From a virus: a DNA stretch of 37,760 nucleotides. Under the pieces are notes generated by a model. That model saw nothing but the letters and a program-made list of their open reading frames with translations. It searched no databases and was not told where the DNA came from. Location: positions 1 through 37,760 of the IMG/VR virus record IMGVR_UViG_3300042010_000060; one strand, 5' to 3'. Shown piece by piece: positions 22,987 to 30,949 of this stretch. The translations under genes were made by a program, and so were the position numbers. Position 1 is the stretch's first letter, and the number at the start of each line of letters is the position of its first letter.

Positions 22987-23475
22987 TTAAACGGCATCAA
23001 CGATCGGGCGAAGGCCCATGGAAATTTCGACGATGTCGCCATCCACGCCGCTGGTGTCGAACACCACTTCAGGCAGAGGGCCAACCACGCCAGCGCCGGC
23101 GGCACCGACATAGCGATTGGTCGTCGGGTTGTAATACACGGCGCCACCGTCAGTGACTGCGCCGCCAGCCTGGACCTTCATCGGGCCCATGGTCATGAAG
23201 GCGCCGGTGAAATACTGCGGATACCCGTCCACCAGGGTGGAGCCGACCGCAACAGGAGGAACAGCAGGGTTCAACACTGCGAAGCCGATGAAGACGCCAG
23301 CCGAGTACGGGACAACCCCGTGATCCCCGGTGCCGCGCTGGGCTGGGGCGCCGAAGCGAATGCCGGCGGCGTTCTCGACCGTGCGCGAGATCTTGTTGCA
23401 CTTCTCCTCGCTGGCGATCTGACCGACCAGGCCCTTGGCGGGAGCATTGGTATACGTGGTTTGGTAAGTAGCCAT
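22987..23475 (-). CDS. Structural cement/decoration protein (Gp24-like)
   Basis: A 162-residue protein. YTNAPAKGLVGQIASEEKCNKISRTV followed by IRFGAPAQRGTGDHGV is the pattern of siphophage cement proteins that sit on the capsid surface. It is Gly/Val-rich and all-beta. It lies between the scaffold and capsid genes, the usual place of decoration genes in DUF2184-capsid phages. Confidence 0.82.
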   Translation of the reverse strand: MATYQTTYTNAPAKGLVGQIASEEKCNKISRTVENAAGIRFGAPAQRGTGDHGVVPYSAGVFIGFAVLNPAVPPVAVGSTLVDGYPQYFTGAFMTMGPMKVQAGGAVTDGGAVYYNPTTNRYVGAAGAGVVGPLPEVVFDTSGVDGDIVEISMGLRPIVDAV

Positions 23476-23486
23476 TGCTGTGCTCC

Positions 23487-24041
23487 TTATGCCTTCGGCA
23501 GGTGGGCGGTTTGCATGTCGGCAATCATCTGCAGACGCGCTTTTTCCGATTCGTCGCCGACGGTCTTGCCGTCCTGCTGAATCATGTGTTTGCGGAACGG
23601 ATCGGCGGCCGGATCCTTCGCGGCGTCCTCGACAAGGATCTCGAAGCGCGCGTCGATGTAGGCATCAGCCTTGCATGCCACAGCTGCGTCACCAAGCTTG
23701 GCGGTGACCACGGCCTTCCGGATCTCGGCATCGGTCTTGCCGGTGTAGTCGGCATCGGCGATGGTCTTGGCCTTGGTGAGCAGGTCGGCGCGGGCGGTGA
23801 CGCGCTTGTCGATGTCTGCATCGCTGAGCTGCTTGGCCTTGAGGGCGTCGATCTCGGCGTCTTTCTTCGCCAGCTCGCCATCCTTCAGCGCCAACGCGGC
23901 GGTGTGCGCGTCGGTCAGGGATTTGATGTTTACCCCGGCATCGGCCAGCTGCTTGGTCAGCTTGTCGATCGCCTGGGCGCCTTGGTCGGTCGTCTGGACG
24001 GACAGGCCATCAACGATGACCGTACGCAGTGTGTCAGCCAT
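23487..24041 (-). CDS. Scaffold protein from an internal start (lambda Nu3-like)
   Basis: Within the DUF2213 gene, codon 193 is an ATG (24041) preceded by the perfect Shine-Dalgarno sequence AAAGGAGG at 24049-24056, seven bases away. Translation gives a 184-residue, in-frame helical product (MADTLRTVIVDGLSV...) equal to the scaffold half. Lambda makes its scaffold Nu3 in the same way from inside the protease gene C. Presence of the signal is seen directly; expression is inferred. Confidence 0.78.
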   Translation of the reverse strand: MADTLRTVIVDGLSVQTTDQGAQAIDKLTKQLADAGVNIKSLTDAHTAALALKDGELAKKDAEIDALKAKQLSDADIDKRVTARADLLTKAKTIADADYTGKTDAEIRKAVVTAKLGDAAVACKADAYIDARFEILVEDAAKDPAADPFRKHMIQQDGKTVGDESEKARLQMIADMQTAHLPKA

Positions 24042-24617
24042 GTCATGGCCTCCTTTGGGGGTGTTTGGTTTGTGGTCACCGATGCGAAACTCTTCGCCAG
24101 CCCGTGCGCTGTGCACCAGACTGAGGTGATTCATTTTCATTGGGCCAAGGCTGACGTGATAAGCGTCACCCTCCGGCGTTACGCCATCCTGGAAGATGAT
24201 TTCAGCGCCATAACCCATGGAAAGCTGTCGTTTTCCGGCTTCGAAGTCGGAGATGGCCTTCGCATCCATGAGGACCAGCGGAACCTTCACCCGCTGCCCA
24301 TCACGGATGACCTCGCCGCCCGTATTGCCGACAGCCACGTCCTTCCAGTTCTGGGAGTTGACGCCGTCGCCACCGGGGTGATCGTTGGTCATAGGACGGT
24401 AGGCGTACGAGTTCATCGCGTCTTTGTGGAACACCGAGCTCTCAGGCCGGTACACCTTGACGATTGGAAGGTCCCGCAGCCCGTGTTCGTTGTTCGGGTC
24501 AATCTCGGAGCCGAGGTAATCCTGAATGCCGGTGCGAGCCACAAATGCCTCGGCCACCAAGTAACCGTCTGCCGTGCGTCGAACGCCCGAGACAGGAACA
24601 GAGTCGGTGAAAATCAT
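23487..24617 (-). CDS. DUF2213 prohead protease fused to scaffold
   Basis: A 376-residue protein. The N-terminal half (about 1-190) is a DUF2213 maturation protease: GYLVAEAFVARTGIQDYLG, then MTNDHPGG near residue 77 with a likely active-site His, and later SLGPMKMNHLSLVHSARAGEE. The C-terminal half is helical with charged repeats (LKDGELAKKDAEIDALKAKQ) typical of a scaffold, and ends in QTAHLPKA. An internal start at 24041 makes the scaffold part alone. It overlaps the portal gene by four bases. Confidence 0.87.
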   Translation of the reverse strand: MIFTDSVPVSGVRRTADGYLVAEAFVARTGIQDYLGSEIDPNNEHGLRDLPIVKVYRPESSVFHKDAMNSYAYRPMTNDHPGGDGVNSQNWKDVAVGNTGGEVIRDGQRVKVPLVLMDAKAISDFEAGKRQLSMGYGAEIIFQDGVTPEGDAYHVSLGPMKMNHLSLVHSARAGEEFRIGDHKPNTPKGGHDMADTLRTVIVDGLSVQTTDQGAQAIDKLTKQLADAGVNIKSLTDAHTAALALKDGELAKKDAEIDALKAKQLSDADIDKRVTARADLLTKAKTIADADYTGKTDAEIRKAVVTAKLGDAAVACKADAYIDARFEILVEDAAKDPAADPFRKHMIQQDGKTVGDESEKARLQMIADMQTAHLPKA

Positions 24618-25966
24618 GGGGTTACCTCTGCGTCGGTTTTAGGGTCGTCGGCGGCAGCTGCTAGGTCATCACCCTCCTCATCCTCTGTCCGCTCGTTACC
24701 GAACTTCTCGATAGCAGCCTCCAGGCCAGGCATGACGCTGAGCTCCACCAGCAGGTTCACTGCGGAGGCGGACAAGGCGTCCTCGGGGAACAGGCCTGAT
24801 TCCTTCAGCGCCTTGATGGTTTCCGCCGTGGTCTTGCCTATGTCTGCCCGCTCCTTGGCCGTGGCCTGCCACAGTGGCGCCCAGACGTAGTGGATTTCCT
24901 TCGGCCGGCTGCCCAGGGCAGATCTGATCAGGCACTCGTCCAGCACGCTCATGGCTGGCTTGATCTCCAGCTTCTGGCGCGACGCGACGTTGTCGTAGTA
25001 GTTGCGGGTGTTCTCCTCGCCGTTGGCGCCCAGGCCAGTGGAGGACTGGCCGAACATGCGCGTGCCAGGGATATCGAAGGCACCCGCCACGCCCTGCTCG
25101 GTCTTGGCGATCACATCGGGCAGCGTGCTGAAGCTGGCCGACTTGGAGCTGTGCGTCTCCAGACCGTCGAGGATAAGCGTCCCGTTGATGCCCTTCGCGG
25201 TTGCAGCCAGGCGCAGACGCTCCAGCAGCTGCCGCTCGTAGTTCTTGTCCTGCATGCTGGACATGAGGTTCGGAATGTTGATGACGTCGATCTTGGCCTC
25301 GTAGACCAGGCTGACCACGTTGGCGACCGTCTCGTCGTAGTGACGCACGGCGGGCATTGCGGCCAGCAGAACCGAGTCACCCCAACCGAATCCGCATCCC
25401 ACCGCGAGCTCTGGGTCTGGATGCGGCGAACCGATGAAGATAACCAGGCGGGACGGGTGAATTTCGACCTCGCTGCCAGGGAGACGGTAGGCCTTTGGCT
25501 TTCCGAATCGCGGGCTTTGCGGATCCTGCTCAATCTCGGTCGCGCTCAGCTGGCGACGGGTCATGACAGTGAGGTACTTGATTCCGCCCTGCTGCACGCG
25601 CTCAGGATTCAGCTCGGATGCCGTGTCACGCTCGCCGGTGCCGATGAATACCGCAGCACCACCGAACAGGCGGGCCTTCAATAGCGCCTCCAGAGTCTTG
25701 CCCTTGACGTTCAGGCGCTCCTCTTCGGCCTCGATCAGCTCGATCTGAGCTTTGTCGGCCTGCCAGTTGCGCCAGTTGCGGCAGGCATCTACCGCAGGGA
25801 TGGTTACGCCCTTCTGTGCGGTCCAGGAGCCACGGAAGGCGTTCAGCAGCTGCTGGTCGTCCATTTCCGGGAGGACATAGTGCGAGTGTGATGCCTTGTC
25901 GCGCGCAGTACCCAGTCCTGCGACCAGGTTCTGCAGGCTGTCTTTCAGGTAGGTGAGTGCGCTCAT
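24614..25966 (-). CDS. Portal protein (DUF1073 family)
   Basis: A 450-residue protein of the DUF1073 portal family: SLQNLVAGLGTARDKASHSHY, LRNAFRGSW-type NAFRGSWTAQKGV, WRNWQADKAQI, ARLFGGAAVFIG and GVAGAFDIPGTRMFGQSS are family blocks. It forms the dodecameric ring for DNA packaging. The C-terminal 20 residues are acidic. The ATG at 25966 overlaps the terminase stop (ATGA). It is followed directly by the protease gene, as in other phages with this portal type. Confidence 0.9.
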   Translation of the reverse strand: MSALTYLKDSLQNLVAGLGTARDKASHSHYVLPEMDDQQLLNAFRGSWTAQKGVTIPAVDACRNWRNWQADKAQIELIEAEEERLNVKGKTLEALLKARLFGGAAVFIGTGERDTASELNPERVQQGGIKYLTVMTRRQLSATEIEQDPQSPRFGKPKAYRLPGSEVEIHPSRLVIFIGSPHPDPELAVGCGFGWGDSVLLAAMPAVRHYDETVANVVSLVYEAKIDVINIPNLMSSMQDKNYERQLLERLRLAATAKGINGTLILDGLETHSSKSASFSTLPDVIAKTEQGVAGAFDIPGTRMFGQSSTGLGANGEENTRNYYDNVASRQKLEIKPAMSVLDECLIRSALGSRPKEIHYVWAPLWQATAKERADIGKTTAETIKALKESGLFPEDALSASAVNLLVELSVMPGLEAAIEKFGNERTEDEEGDDLAAAADDPKTDAEVTP

Positions 25967-27282
25967 TTTTCGCTCACGTTCGCGAGTGTGTAGGAGTTTG
26001 CGAGGCCGTACCGCTGGGCGATCATGTAGCCCATCGCATCCACCATGTGATCGAACCCGCCTTTCTTGTCTGGATCGCCCTTCTTGTCGTAAACCTGGCG
26101 CTCAAGGCACTGGGTCAGCTTCGGGCACTGGTCAACGTTGACCTTGTAGCGGCGCTCGCCGTAGGCGTTGAGGAACATGGCGTTAACCGCGTTCACACGG
26201 TCTTTCACGCCCGGGTTCGTCGAATCTACGTACACGGCAAAGCCTGCTGTGCGAAGCAGCGACAGATCGGACTCGCTCGCGTCTTTGCTACTGGTGTTCT
26301 GGCCGCTGGCATCGGGATACACCGCGATGCTGTGCCCGTGGAACCGCGCCTTGATCTTCTCGATCATCTCGGGCGTGTCACGCACCGTATGGAACTCATC
26401 GAGAGCCAGAGGCAGGCCGTTACGGACCACGTTGACGACCGCCGACATTTTCATAACGTTGAAGTCGATGCCGATGTGCAGTGCTTCACCGGGCTTGATG
26501 CGCTCGGTGGTGCGGCACTCGTCTCGGTTGAAGGTGTAGTAAACGACGCCTTGATAGTTCTCAAAGCTCGCCTCGTATTCCTGGCGGAACGTGCGCGGGT
26601 CCATCTTACGGCGTGCCGCTTCGATCTCTTCCGGCGGAACGTTACCCCCGTCTACCGAGGTGTAGAGCCAGCTTTTGTGGTCGGGCTCGTTACCCGGCCG
26701 GCCATCTTGAAAGGTGTCGTAGCAGTGGTTGAAGCCTTTCGGAGTGCCGATACGCAGGGCGTGGCCGCCCTTCCGCAGGCCAATGCCCGGTATCGAGTAT
26801 TGGCAGGTCGAGAGCATCGGCCTCAGGACTTCTTCCCAGGCCTCCCACGGGCAGTCCGCCCATTCATCCACCAGGACGAAGAACAAACCGGAGCCCCGCA
26901 GGTTGTCGTAATTGTCGAGCCCCACCACGCGCATTACGTGGCCAGACTTGAGCGTGATCGAGCATTCCGTCTCATTCGGGCGATGTGCACGCCAAGCCTC
27001 TGGGATCGCTTGCTTCAGCCGTCGCCAGAACACACGTTTGGCCTGCTTGAAGGTCGGCGCGCCGTACCAGATTTCATCCTCGACGCTCACGCCCCACTCA
27101 GCAGCCAGCCGAGCAGCGCGTCGCATCTCAGCCTTACCCAAGAACGTCTTGCCGAACCGTCGACCACACACCGCATCGCGGAAGCGCGCCTGAGGCTGGA
27201 AGCCCCAGCAGTAAATGTTCGCCTGCTTCGGCGTCAGCTTTACCGGCGGGTCATAGGTACGGGGTAGCGGGGACATTCTCAT
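25963..27282 (-). CDS. terL: Terminase large subunit
   Basis: A 439-residue protein when started at the ATG 27282 (GGAG upstream; 27276 is also possible). The N-terminal ATPase has a Walker A CGRRFGKT (residues 39-46) and a Walker B FVLVDE (135-140). The C-terminal RNase H-like nuclease has HIGIDFNV near residue 275 and DHMVDAMGY near 415, giving the acidic metal ligands. It packages DNA through the portal. The first 30 codons overlap the end of terS in another frame. Confidence 0.93.
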   Translation of the reverse strand: MRMSPLPRTYDPPVKLTPKQANIYCWGFQPQARFRDAVCGRRFGKTFLGKAEMRRAARLAAEWGVSVEDEIWYGAPTFKQAKRVFWRRLKQAIPEAWRAHRPNETECSITLKSGHVMRVVGLDNYDNLRGSGLFFVLVDEWADCPWEAWEEVLRPMLSTCQYSIPGIGLRKGGHALRIGTPKGFNHCYDTFQDGRPGNEPDHKSWLYTSVDGGNVPPEEIEAARRKMDPRTFRQEYEASFENYQGVVYYTFNRDECRTTERIKPGEALHIGIDFNVMKMSAVVNVVRNGLPLALDEFHTVRDTPEMIEKIKARFHGHSIAVYPDASGQNTSSKDASESDLSLLRTAGFAVYVDSTNPGVKDRVNAVNAMFLNAYGERRYKVNVDQCPKLTQCLERQVYDKKGDPDKKGGFDHMVDAMGYMIAQRYGLANSYTLANVSEK

Positions 27283-27727
27283 CAGGCTCCAGGGTGTACT
27301 CAGCAACGGCGTGCTGCTGGTCCGCTTGGGAGCCCAGAGGTTTTTCAGGTTCAAGGCGGCGATTCACGTAAACGTCGCCCACTTCTTTGGCTGCCTGCTC
27401 CAACAACTGGGCAGTCAGCGCCATGTTCTTCATGTTCTCGGCCTTCTCGGCCATGCGCCCCAAGGTGCGAAGGCGATACGCTCGGTTGGCGATCGGGATC
27501 TCTGCCGTCTCTTCGCGGAACCTCTTTCGGGTGTCGTTGAACAGCGTCTGCCACTTCACGTGCAGGTTGCGTCCAACGTACTTGGTTGGGTCGTATGCCT
27601 CGCACTGCTGGCGGGTAACTTCGAGCCCGAATCTTTCTTTGACGGACGCCACCACTTGCGATGGCGTGTCAAAGCAGGCGAGAGCCTGTACGACAAAGGC
27701 TTTCACCTCGTCTCTGAGTGCGGCCAT
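27251..27727 (-). CDS. terS: Terminase small subunit (DUF2280)
   Basis: A 158-residue protein matching the DUF2280 family of small terminases: ALRDEVKAFVVQALACFDTPSQV is a helix-turn-helix-like start, then YDPTKYVGRNL and ANRAYRLRTLGRMAEKAE. It recognises the packaging site and activates TerL. It is located directly before terL, and its end overlaps the terL start. The recognition site (cos or pac) cannot be told from this sequence. Confidence 0.87.
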   Translation of the reverse strand: MAALRDEVKAFVVQALACFDTPSQVVASVKERFGLEVTRQQCEAYDPTKYVGRNLHVKWQTLFNDTRKRFREETAEIPIANRAYRLRTLGRMAEKAENMKNMALTAQLLEQAAKEVGDVYVNRRLEPEKPLGSQADQQHAVAEYTLEPDENVPATPYL

Positions 27728-27757
27728 AAGTGGGCATCCGTCAAAGTACTGTCAAAG

Positions 27758-28381
27758 TCAGGCCGACTTGAGCAGACAGGTTCCGCAGGCCCTCGCAATG
27801 TTCAATTTCCCCACCTCAGCAGGACTGTTTGCAGCATCCACCAGCTCTTGCACCTGAGCGCTTGCCCCATAGCGACGCACCACACCGACGAACTCTTCCA
27901 CATCATGGCCCTGGAGCTTGATCTTCGGCGCACCGTCTTGGGTGAAGGCTGGTTGACCGTACTTGTCGGTCGCGTGAGCCAGGTGATACAGCTCATGCTC
28001 AATCAACGCGCAGAAGTCGAGGTCACTGCAGTTGGCGCAGTAGTCAGCAGCCAGGGTGATGATGAAGCTCGGCACATCGCCGAACCAATCACGCATCTGC
28101 TGCTCCATCCGGGCCTTCTGCCAGCCACCGGCACGGAACGCCACCTGCTCGGCCTGGCCCAGGACTGTGCGACTCTGCTTGTTGAAGCTTGAAGACGCCC
28201 ACATCACTCGGATGTCTGCATCCAGTAGATGGGCATGATCTTCGTTGTGAATGCTGCCGGTGTCGGCAAGGATCTCGGCTTGGAGCCATTCCCACACTTC
28301 AGGTGCAGGGGTCAGGCGGATACCGAAGTCGGAGAGCTCAGACAGTTCGAGCAGCGATGCGGGCGGCATTGGCCTATCCAT
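27758..28381 (-). CDS. Putative phage zinc metallopeptidase (HExxH)
   Basis: A 207-residue protein with a clear zincin motif HELYH (129-133) within ALIEHELYHLAHATD, plus a CANC pair (Cys115, Cys118) and C-terminal CGTC. This fits the phage metallopeptidase family found near terminase genes of Pseudomonas phages, related in motif to SprT-like proteins. The substrate is unknown. GGAGGG precedes the ATG. It lies between the holins and terS, so it is made late; capsid processing or host-target cleavage are the contextual options. Confidence 0.75.
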   Translation of the reverse strand: MDRPMPPASLLELSELSDFGIRLTPAPEVWEWLQAEILADTGSIHNEDHAHLLDADIRVMWASSSFNKQSRTVLGQAEQVAFRAGGWQKARMEQQMRDWFGDVPSFIITLAADYCANCSDLDFCALIEHELYHLAHATDKYGQPAFTQDGAPKIKLQGHDVEEFVGVVRRYGASAQVQELVDAANSPAEVGKLNIARACGTCLLKSA

Positions 28382-28392
28382 GCATCCCTCCA

Positions 28393-28436
28393 GTGTCGCG
28401 ACACAATTTGCTGATGCGCGAAATGTGTCGCGCTAC
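28393..28436 (+). repeat. Two-palindrome element, copy 1 (between metallopeptidase and holin genes)
   Basis: GTGTCGCGACAC (28393-28404, perfect palindrome), 20 bases, then GTGTCGCGCTAC (28425-28436). Centre spacing is 32 bases. The same arrangement, inverted in the window, occurs at 34428-34471 inside rha. The plus-strand translation here (VATQF-ADARNVSR) even resembles the Rha N-terminus (VATRFQDSSNVSR), so the two are related by descent. Confidence 0.8.
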
Positions 28437-28753
28437 GGTTTCTTCTCACAGTCCATGCAGTGTTCGCAGTTCATGGTCCGGCAGAGCCAGGCCTTCACGC
28501 GCAACCACCAGATGACCATGAAGATGTGGCGCAGACCTGCCAGGGCCAGCGACATGTGCAGCGTTAGGCCGGCTGTGGTGGGGCCAAAGAAGATGTTCTG
28601 GCTACGCGTCATCACGACAAAGCCGCTGATGGCGATGGCCGAATAAATCAGTTTGCCCAGGATGCCGTCTTTCACATTCCCACTCAGCACGCACCATGTG
28701 GCCCACAGCGCAATAAGGCCGCAGGCGATGGAGTTGATCAGTTCAAGACTCAT
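28433..28753 (-). CDS. Holin-like membrane protein 2
   Basis: A 106-residue protein with three predicted membrane segments (about 7-27, 36-53 and 65-88) and a Cys-rich tail (CRTMNCEHCMDCEKK). It overlaps the preceding holin-like gene by four bases. Size and topology fit class I holins or antiholins. Pairs of such proteins upstream of terminase are common in Pseudomonas phages. Which of the two forms the lytic hole cannot be told. Confidence 0.7.
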   Translation of the reverse strand: MSLELINSIACGLIALWATWCVLSGNVKDGILGKLIYSAIAISGFVVMTRSQNIFFGPTTAGLTLHMSLALAGLRHIFMVIWWLRVKAWLCRTMNCEHCMDCEKKP

Positions 28754-29088
28754 GGTGGATTGCCTCCCCCAAACCTCTGGCGAATCAGCGCCCAGAGGTC
28801 AGCGGCTTTTATCGCTCGGTTTATGGCAGCAAGAAGAGAGCCGCCGAAGGTGCCAAGCAGGAAGCCGATACCGGCAACAATCTTTGGCTCGGTGACGTTC
28901 AGGTAGGCGCTCACCATGCTCGTCAGATACAGAGAGCAGGCGACACCGGTGATCAGGAACACCATCCATGCACGCCAGTCGGACAGGTCGTCCTTGTGCC
29001 ACCAACTCGCCACAACGGCACCAATCAGTCCCGCAATCAACAATTCGAACCTGTCGATCTTGTCGAGCAGGCGCTGTAGATACTCCAT
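28750..29088 (-). CDS. Holin-like membrane protein 1 (first late gene)
   Basis: A 112-residue protein. The ATG at 29088 is chosen because GGAG lies eight bases upstream; the longer frame to 29142 has none. It has three hydrophobic segments (about 16-28, 38-60 and 70-90) after a charged N-terminus (LQRLLDKIDRFE). This is a class I holin-like plan. It is the first gene of the late operon, behind the 690-base leader. Confidence 0.72.
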   Translation of the reverse strand: MEYLQRLLDKIDRFELLIAGLIGAVVASWWHKDDLSDWRAWMVFLITGVACSLYLTSMVSAYLNVTEPKIVAGIGFLLGTFGGSLLAAINRAIKAADLWALIRQRFGGGNPP

Positions 29089-29224
29089 GCGCTCGACTCC
29101 GGCTGTGCATGATTGAATAAAAGGGCCGGTGTGATCGGCCAAACGCTGGGGAGCAGCGGTGAAGTTGAATCAGCTCCAGCAACACTCCCAGCTCAGAGCG
29201 ATGGGTGTGGTGGAGCTGAAAACG

Positions 29225-29250
29225 GAAAGGCCCCTGCGTATGCAGAGGCC
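29225..29250 (-). terminator. Terminator-like hairpin ahead of the first late gene
   Basis: On the minus strand GGCCTCTGC-ATAC-GCAGGGGCC (one mismatch) is followed by TTT. It stands about 135 bases upstream of the holin ATG in the leader, like the lambda tR' position. Confidence 0.6.
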
Positions 29251-29664
29251 CTGAATAGGTGCGGACGGCCGGCGCTGATCTCCGGCTTGATGACGATAGG
29301 CGTGGACGGGACGCCTCGTTTTATAGCTGCGGGTGTGCGTACTGCAATCCACCTACTCTCCGCACCTGTTCGGCCAATGGATACTAATACCCGCCCCGAA
29401 CAGCTCTCGCTCACCTGATTAGCGCATCAGCCTACGCATTCATCCGCATAATGTGAGGGTCTTTCCCCTCCTGTCCGCCAAAGGCTATCACGGCGTCGAC
29501 GCCCTATTGCATCGATCTCGCCGCTCAAGTCTCGCGCCACCCGGAAAGCATGTGAGGTCAAGGTGCGCGGGCTGCCGGTGTTATTTCCGTACGCCGTACT
29601 GTCCGGCTAATCGGCGTCCAGGTCGTCCCAAGGGCTGTCCTGGCTACAGGTGAATCTCGGCCAA

Positions 29665-29690
29665 TAAAAAACCCGGCGCTTGGCCGGGTT
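29665..29690 (-). terminator. Strong terminator downstream of the candidate late regulator
   Basis: ACCCGGC (29671-29677) pairs with GCCGGGT (29683-29689). On the minus strand the stem is followed by six T, and on the plus strand by TTTCTTT, so it may work both ways. It ends the early operon after the gene at 29778. Confidence 0.8.
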
Positions 29691-29777
29691 TCTTTAGGGA
29701 TTTGAGTAAGTTGCCGAAGGCAAAACTCTAACAATGGCGATACGGTATCACCAGCCGCACGGGAACGCAATAGGCCC

Positions 29778-30359
29778 TCAAGCGGCCTCGCGCATTTCGT
29801 AAATTACTGCTGCAATTGGGCTCAATGCTCGCCGATCCAGATCCTCGCAGCACTCGAAGATCAACTGCAGCACTCCGCCCCAATCCCGCTCCCAGTTGCA
29901 TGACTCCAAACGAACTTCGTAGACCTGCCACATCCAGGCCCGGAACTTCTCGGCATTGGCGAGCGGGTCTTCGTTGGCCGACTGGCCGCCCTGGTGCATG
30001 TGGCGGTAGCGGCGCAGCACACCTTTCACCACGTACTCCAGCTTCTCGCGCTTGGCCGCGGTCATCCGTGGTGACCGGTTCTGCACCAGCAGGAACACCA
30101 CCTCCTCCGCCGCTTCCCGGATGTCGTCGCACTGGGCGGCGGCGTACATGTAATCCCCGAACACGCGGATCTGCGGGTGAAGCCTGGCGATTGCCGACTG
30201 GATGTGACCGGCCAGGGCGCCATGGACGGCATGGTTTGCCGTTGGTCCGCGCTCCGTGTTCTGCACCACCACGCCGAGCTGGACGACGTCGGAGCTCTGG
30301 CCCGGGGCCGGGTTGTAATTGCAGTCATGCCAAGCCTGGCGCGCTGAGTTGATTTTCAT
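29778..30359 (-). CDS. Candidate late-gene regulator (Q position), unknown family
   Basis: A 193-residue, mainly helical protein. It has a basic segment (PRMTAAKREKLEYVVKGVLRRYRHMH, about 96-121) that could bind nucleic acid, and Trp-rich WMWQVYEVRLESCNWERDWG. I do not recognise a family. It is the last gene of the early operon, after NinG, and is followed by a terminator and the late leader. That is exactly where lambdoid phages carry Q or a late activator. The assignment rests only on position and general character. The four-base overlap with ninG shows co-translation. Confidence 0.5.
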   Translation of the reverse strand: MKINSARQAWHDCNYNPAPGQSSDVVQLGVVVQNTERGPTANHAVHGALAGHIQSAIARLHPQIRVFGDYMYAAAQCDDIREAAEEVVFLLVQNRSPRMTAAKREKLEYVVKGVLRRYRHMHQGGQSANEDPLANAEKFRAWMWQVYEVRLESCNWERDWGGVLQLIFECCEDLDRRALSPIAAVIYEMREAA

Positions 30360-30949
30360 GCTGCATGCCCCTTCTTCAGTTCGCGGGTCTTGGCCCGGTA
30401 TTCGGCGGTCATCGCCTTCAGCTGTTCGACGGTGTACTTCTTGGCCTCATGAGGGCCTTCAAGCCACTCGACTGCCTCGGCGCCGATGCGCTTCACCAGC
30501 TCGATGCGGTAGTTCACGATGTCGCCGGATTTGTGGTTGTTGCACGGGGCACATTGGCGCCATACGTTGAGCGGTTCGAACCTGAGCTCAGGGTTTCCGC
30601 CGACGGTCCGGTAGTGCCCGGCGTGCCATTGGCCGTTGTGATGCCTGCCGCAGCTCACACACGGCAGCCCGACGTCCCTCTCGCGGATCCAGGCGTTGAA
30701 AGCGGTCTGGGCGTCCTTCAGATGCTGGGCGCGCGACTTGATGTTCTCCTTACGCACCTTGATCTCCCGGCGCTCGACCTGGGCCAGGGACTTGCGGGCC
30801 TTCTCCTGGTTCGCCTGGTTGGTGGCAGCATCGGCAATTGCGCAGGTTGGGCTGCATACGGCCTGGCCCAGGCGTTGAGGGACAAAGGAGGCCTTGCACT
30901 CAGCAACACGACACTTTTTGGCACGGGGCTGTTTGGCGGCGAGGCTCAT
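30356..30949 (-). CDS. ninG: NinG (Rap) recombination-associated endonuclease
   Basis: A 197-residue homologue of lambda NinG/Rap. The N-terminal zinc region has Cys13, Cys18, Cys32 and Cys36 (KKCRVAECKASF, then VCSPTCA). A long charged helix follows. The C-terminal HNH-like region reads LPCVSCGRHHNGQWHAGHY and RQCAPCNNHKSGD. Rap is a structure-specific nuclease that resolves D-loops and Holliday-type junctions. It overlaps the next genes by four bases on each side. Confidence 0.87.
   Translation of the reverse strand: MSLAAKQPRAKKCRVAECKASFVPQRLGQAVCSPTCAIADAATNQANQEKARKSLAQVERREIKVRKENIKSRAQHLKDAQTAFNAWIRERDVGLPCVSCGRHHNGQWHAGHYRTVGGNPELRFEPLNVWRQCAPCNNHKSGDIVNYRIELVKRIGAEAVEWLEGPHEAKKYTVEQLKAMTAEYRAKTRELKKGHAA

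Larger units (their letters stand above)
29089..29777. other. Non-coding late leader between the early and late operons
   Basis: No protein gene is supported. It contains a minus-strand terminator-like hairpin at 29225-29250, GC-rich stems such as GGCGT/ACGCC near 29304-29320 and 29280, and a strong hairpin at 29665-29690. A small stem TTGCC-GAA-GGCAA lies at 29711-29723. I could not find a convincing sigma-70 promoter. Layout fits a late promoter with a leader and terminators overcome by a Q-like regulator. Confidence 0.5.

Noticed and set aside
24614-25966. Possible anti-CBASS function of the portal gene, since I recall databases naming the DUF1073 family after Acb1
   Set aside because: The gene order and family blocks mark a portal protein. 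I did not see the paired H-x-T phosphodiesterase motifs of true Acb1 proteins.
29193-29414. Small minus-strand ORF in the late leader
   Set aside because: No ribosome-binding site, composition rich in Pro/Ser/Arg as in random GC-rich frames, and it runs over terminator-like stems.
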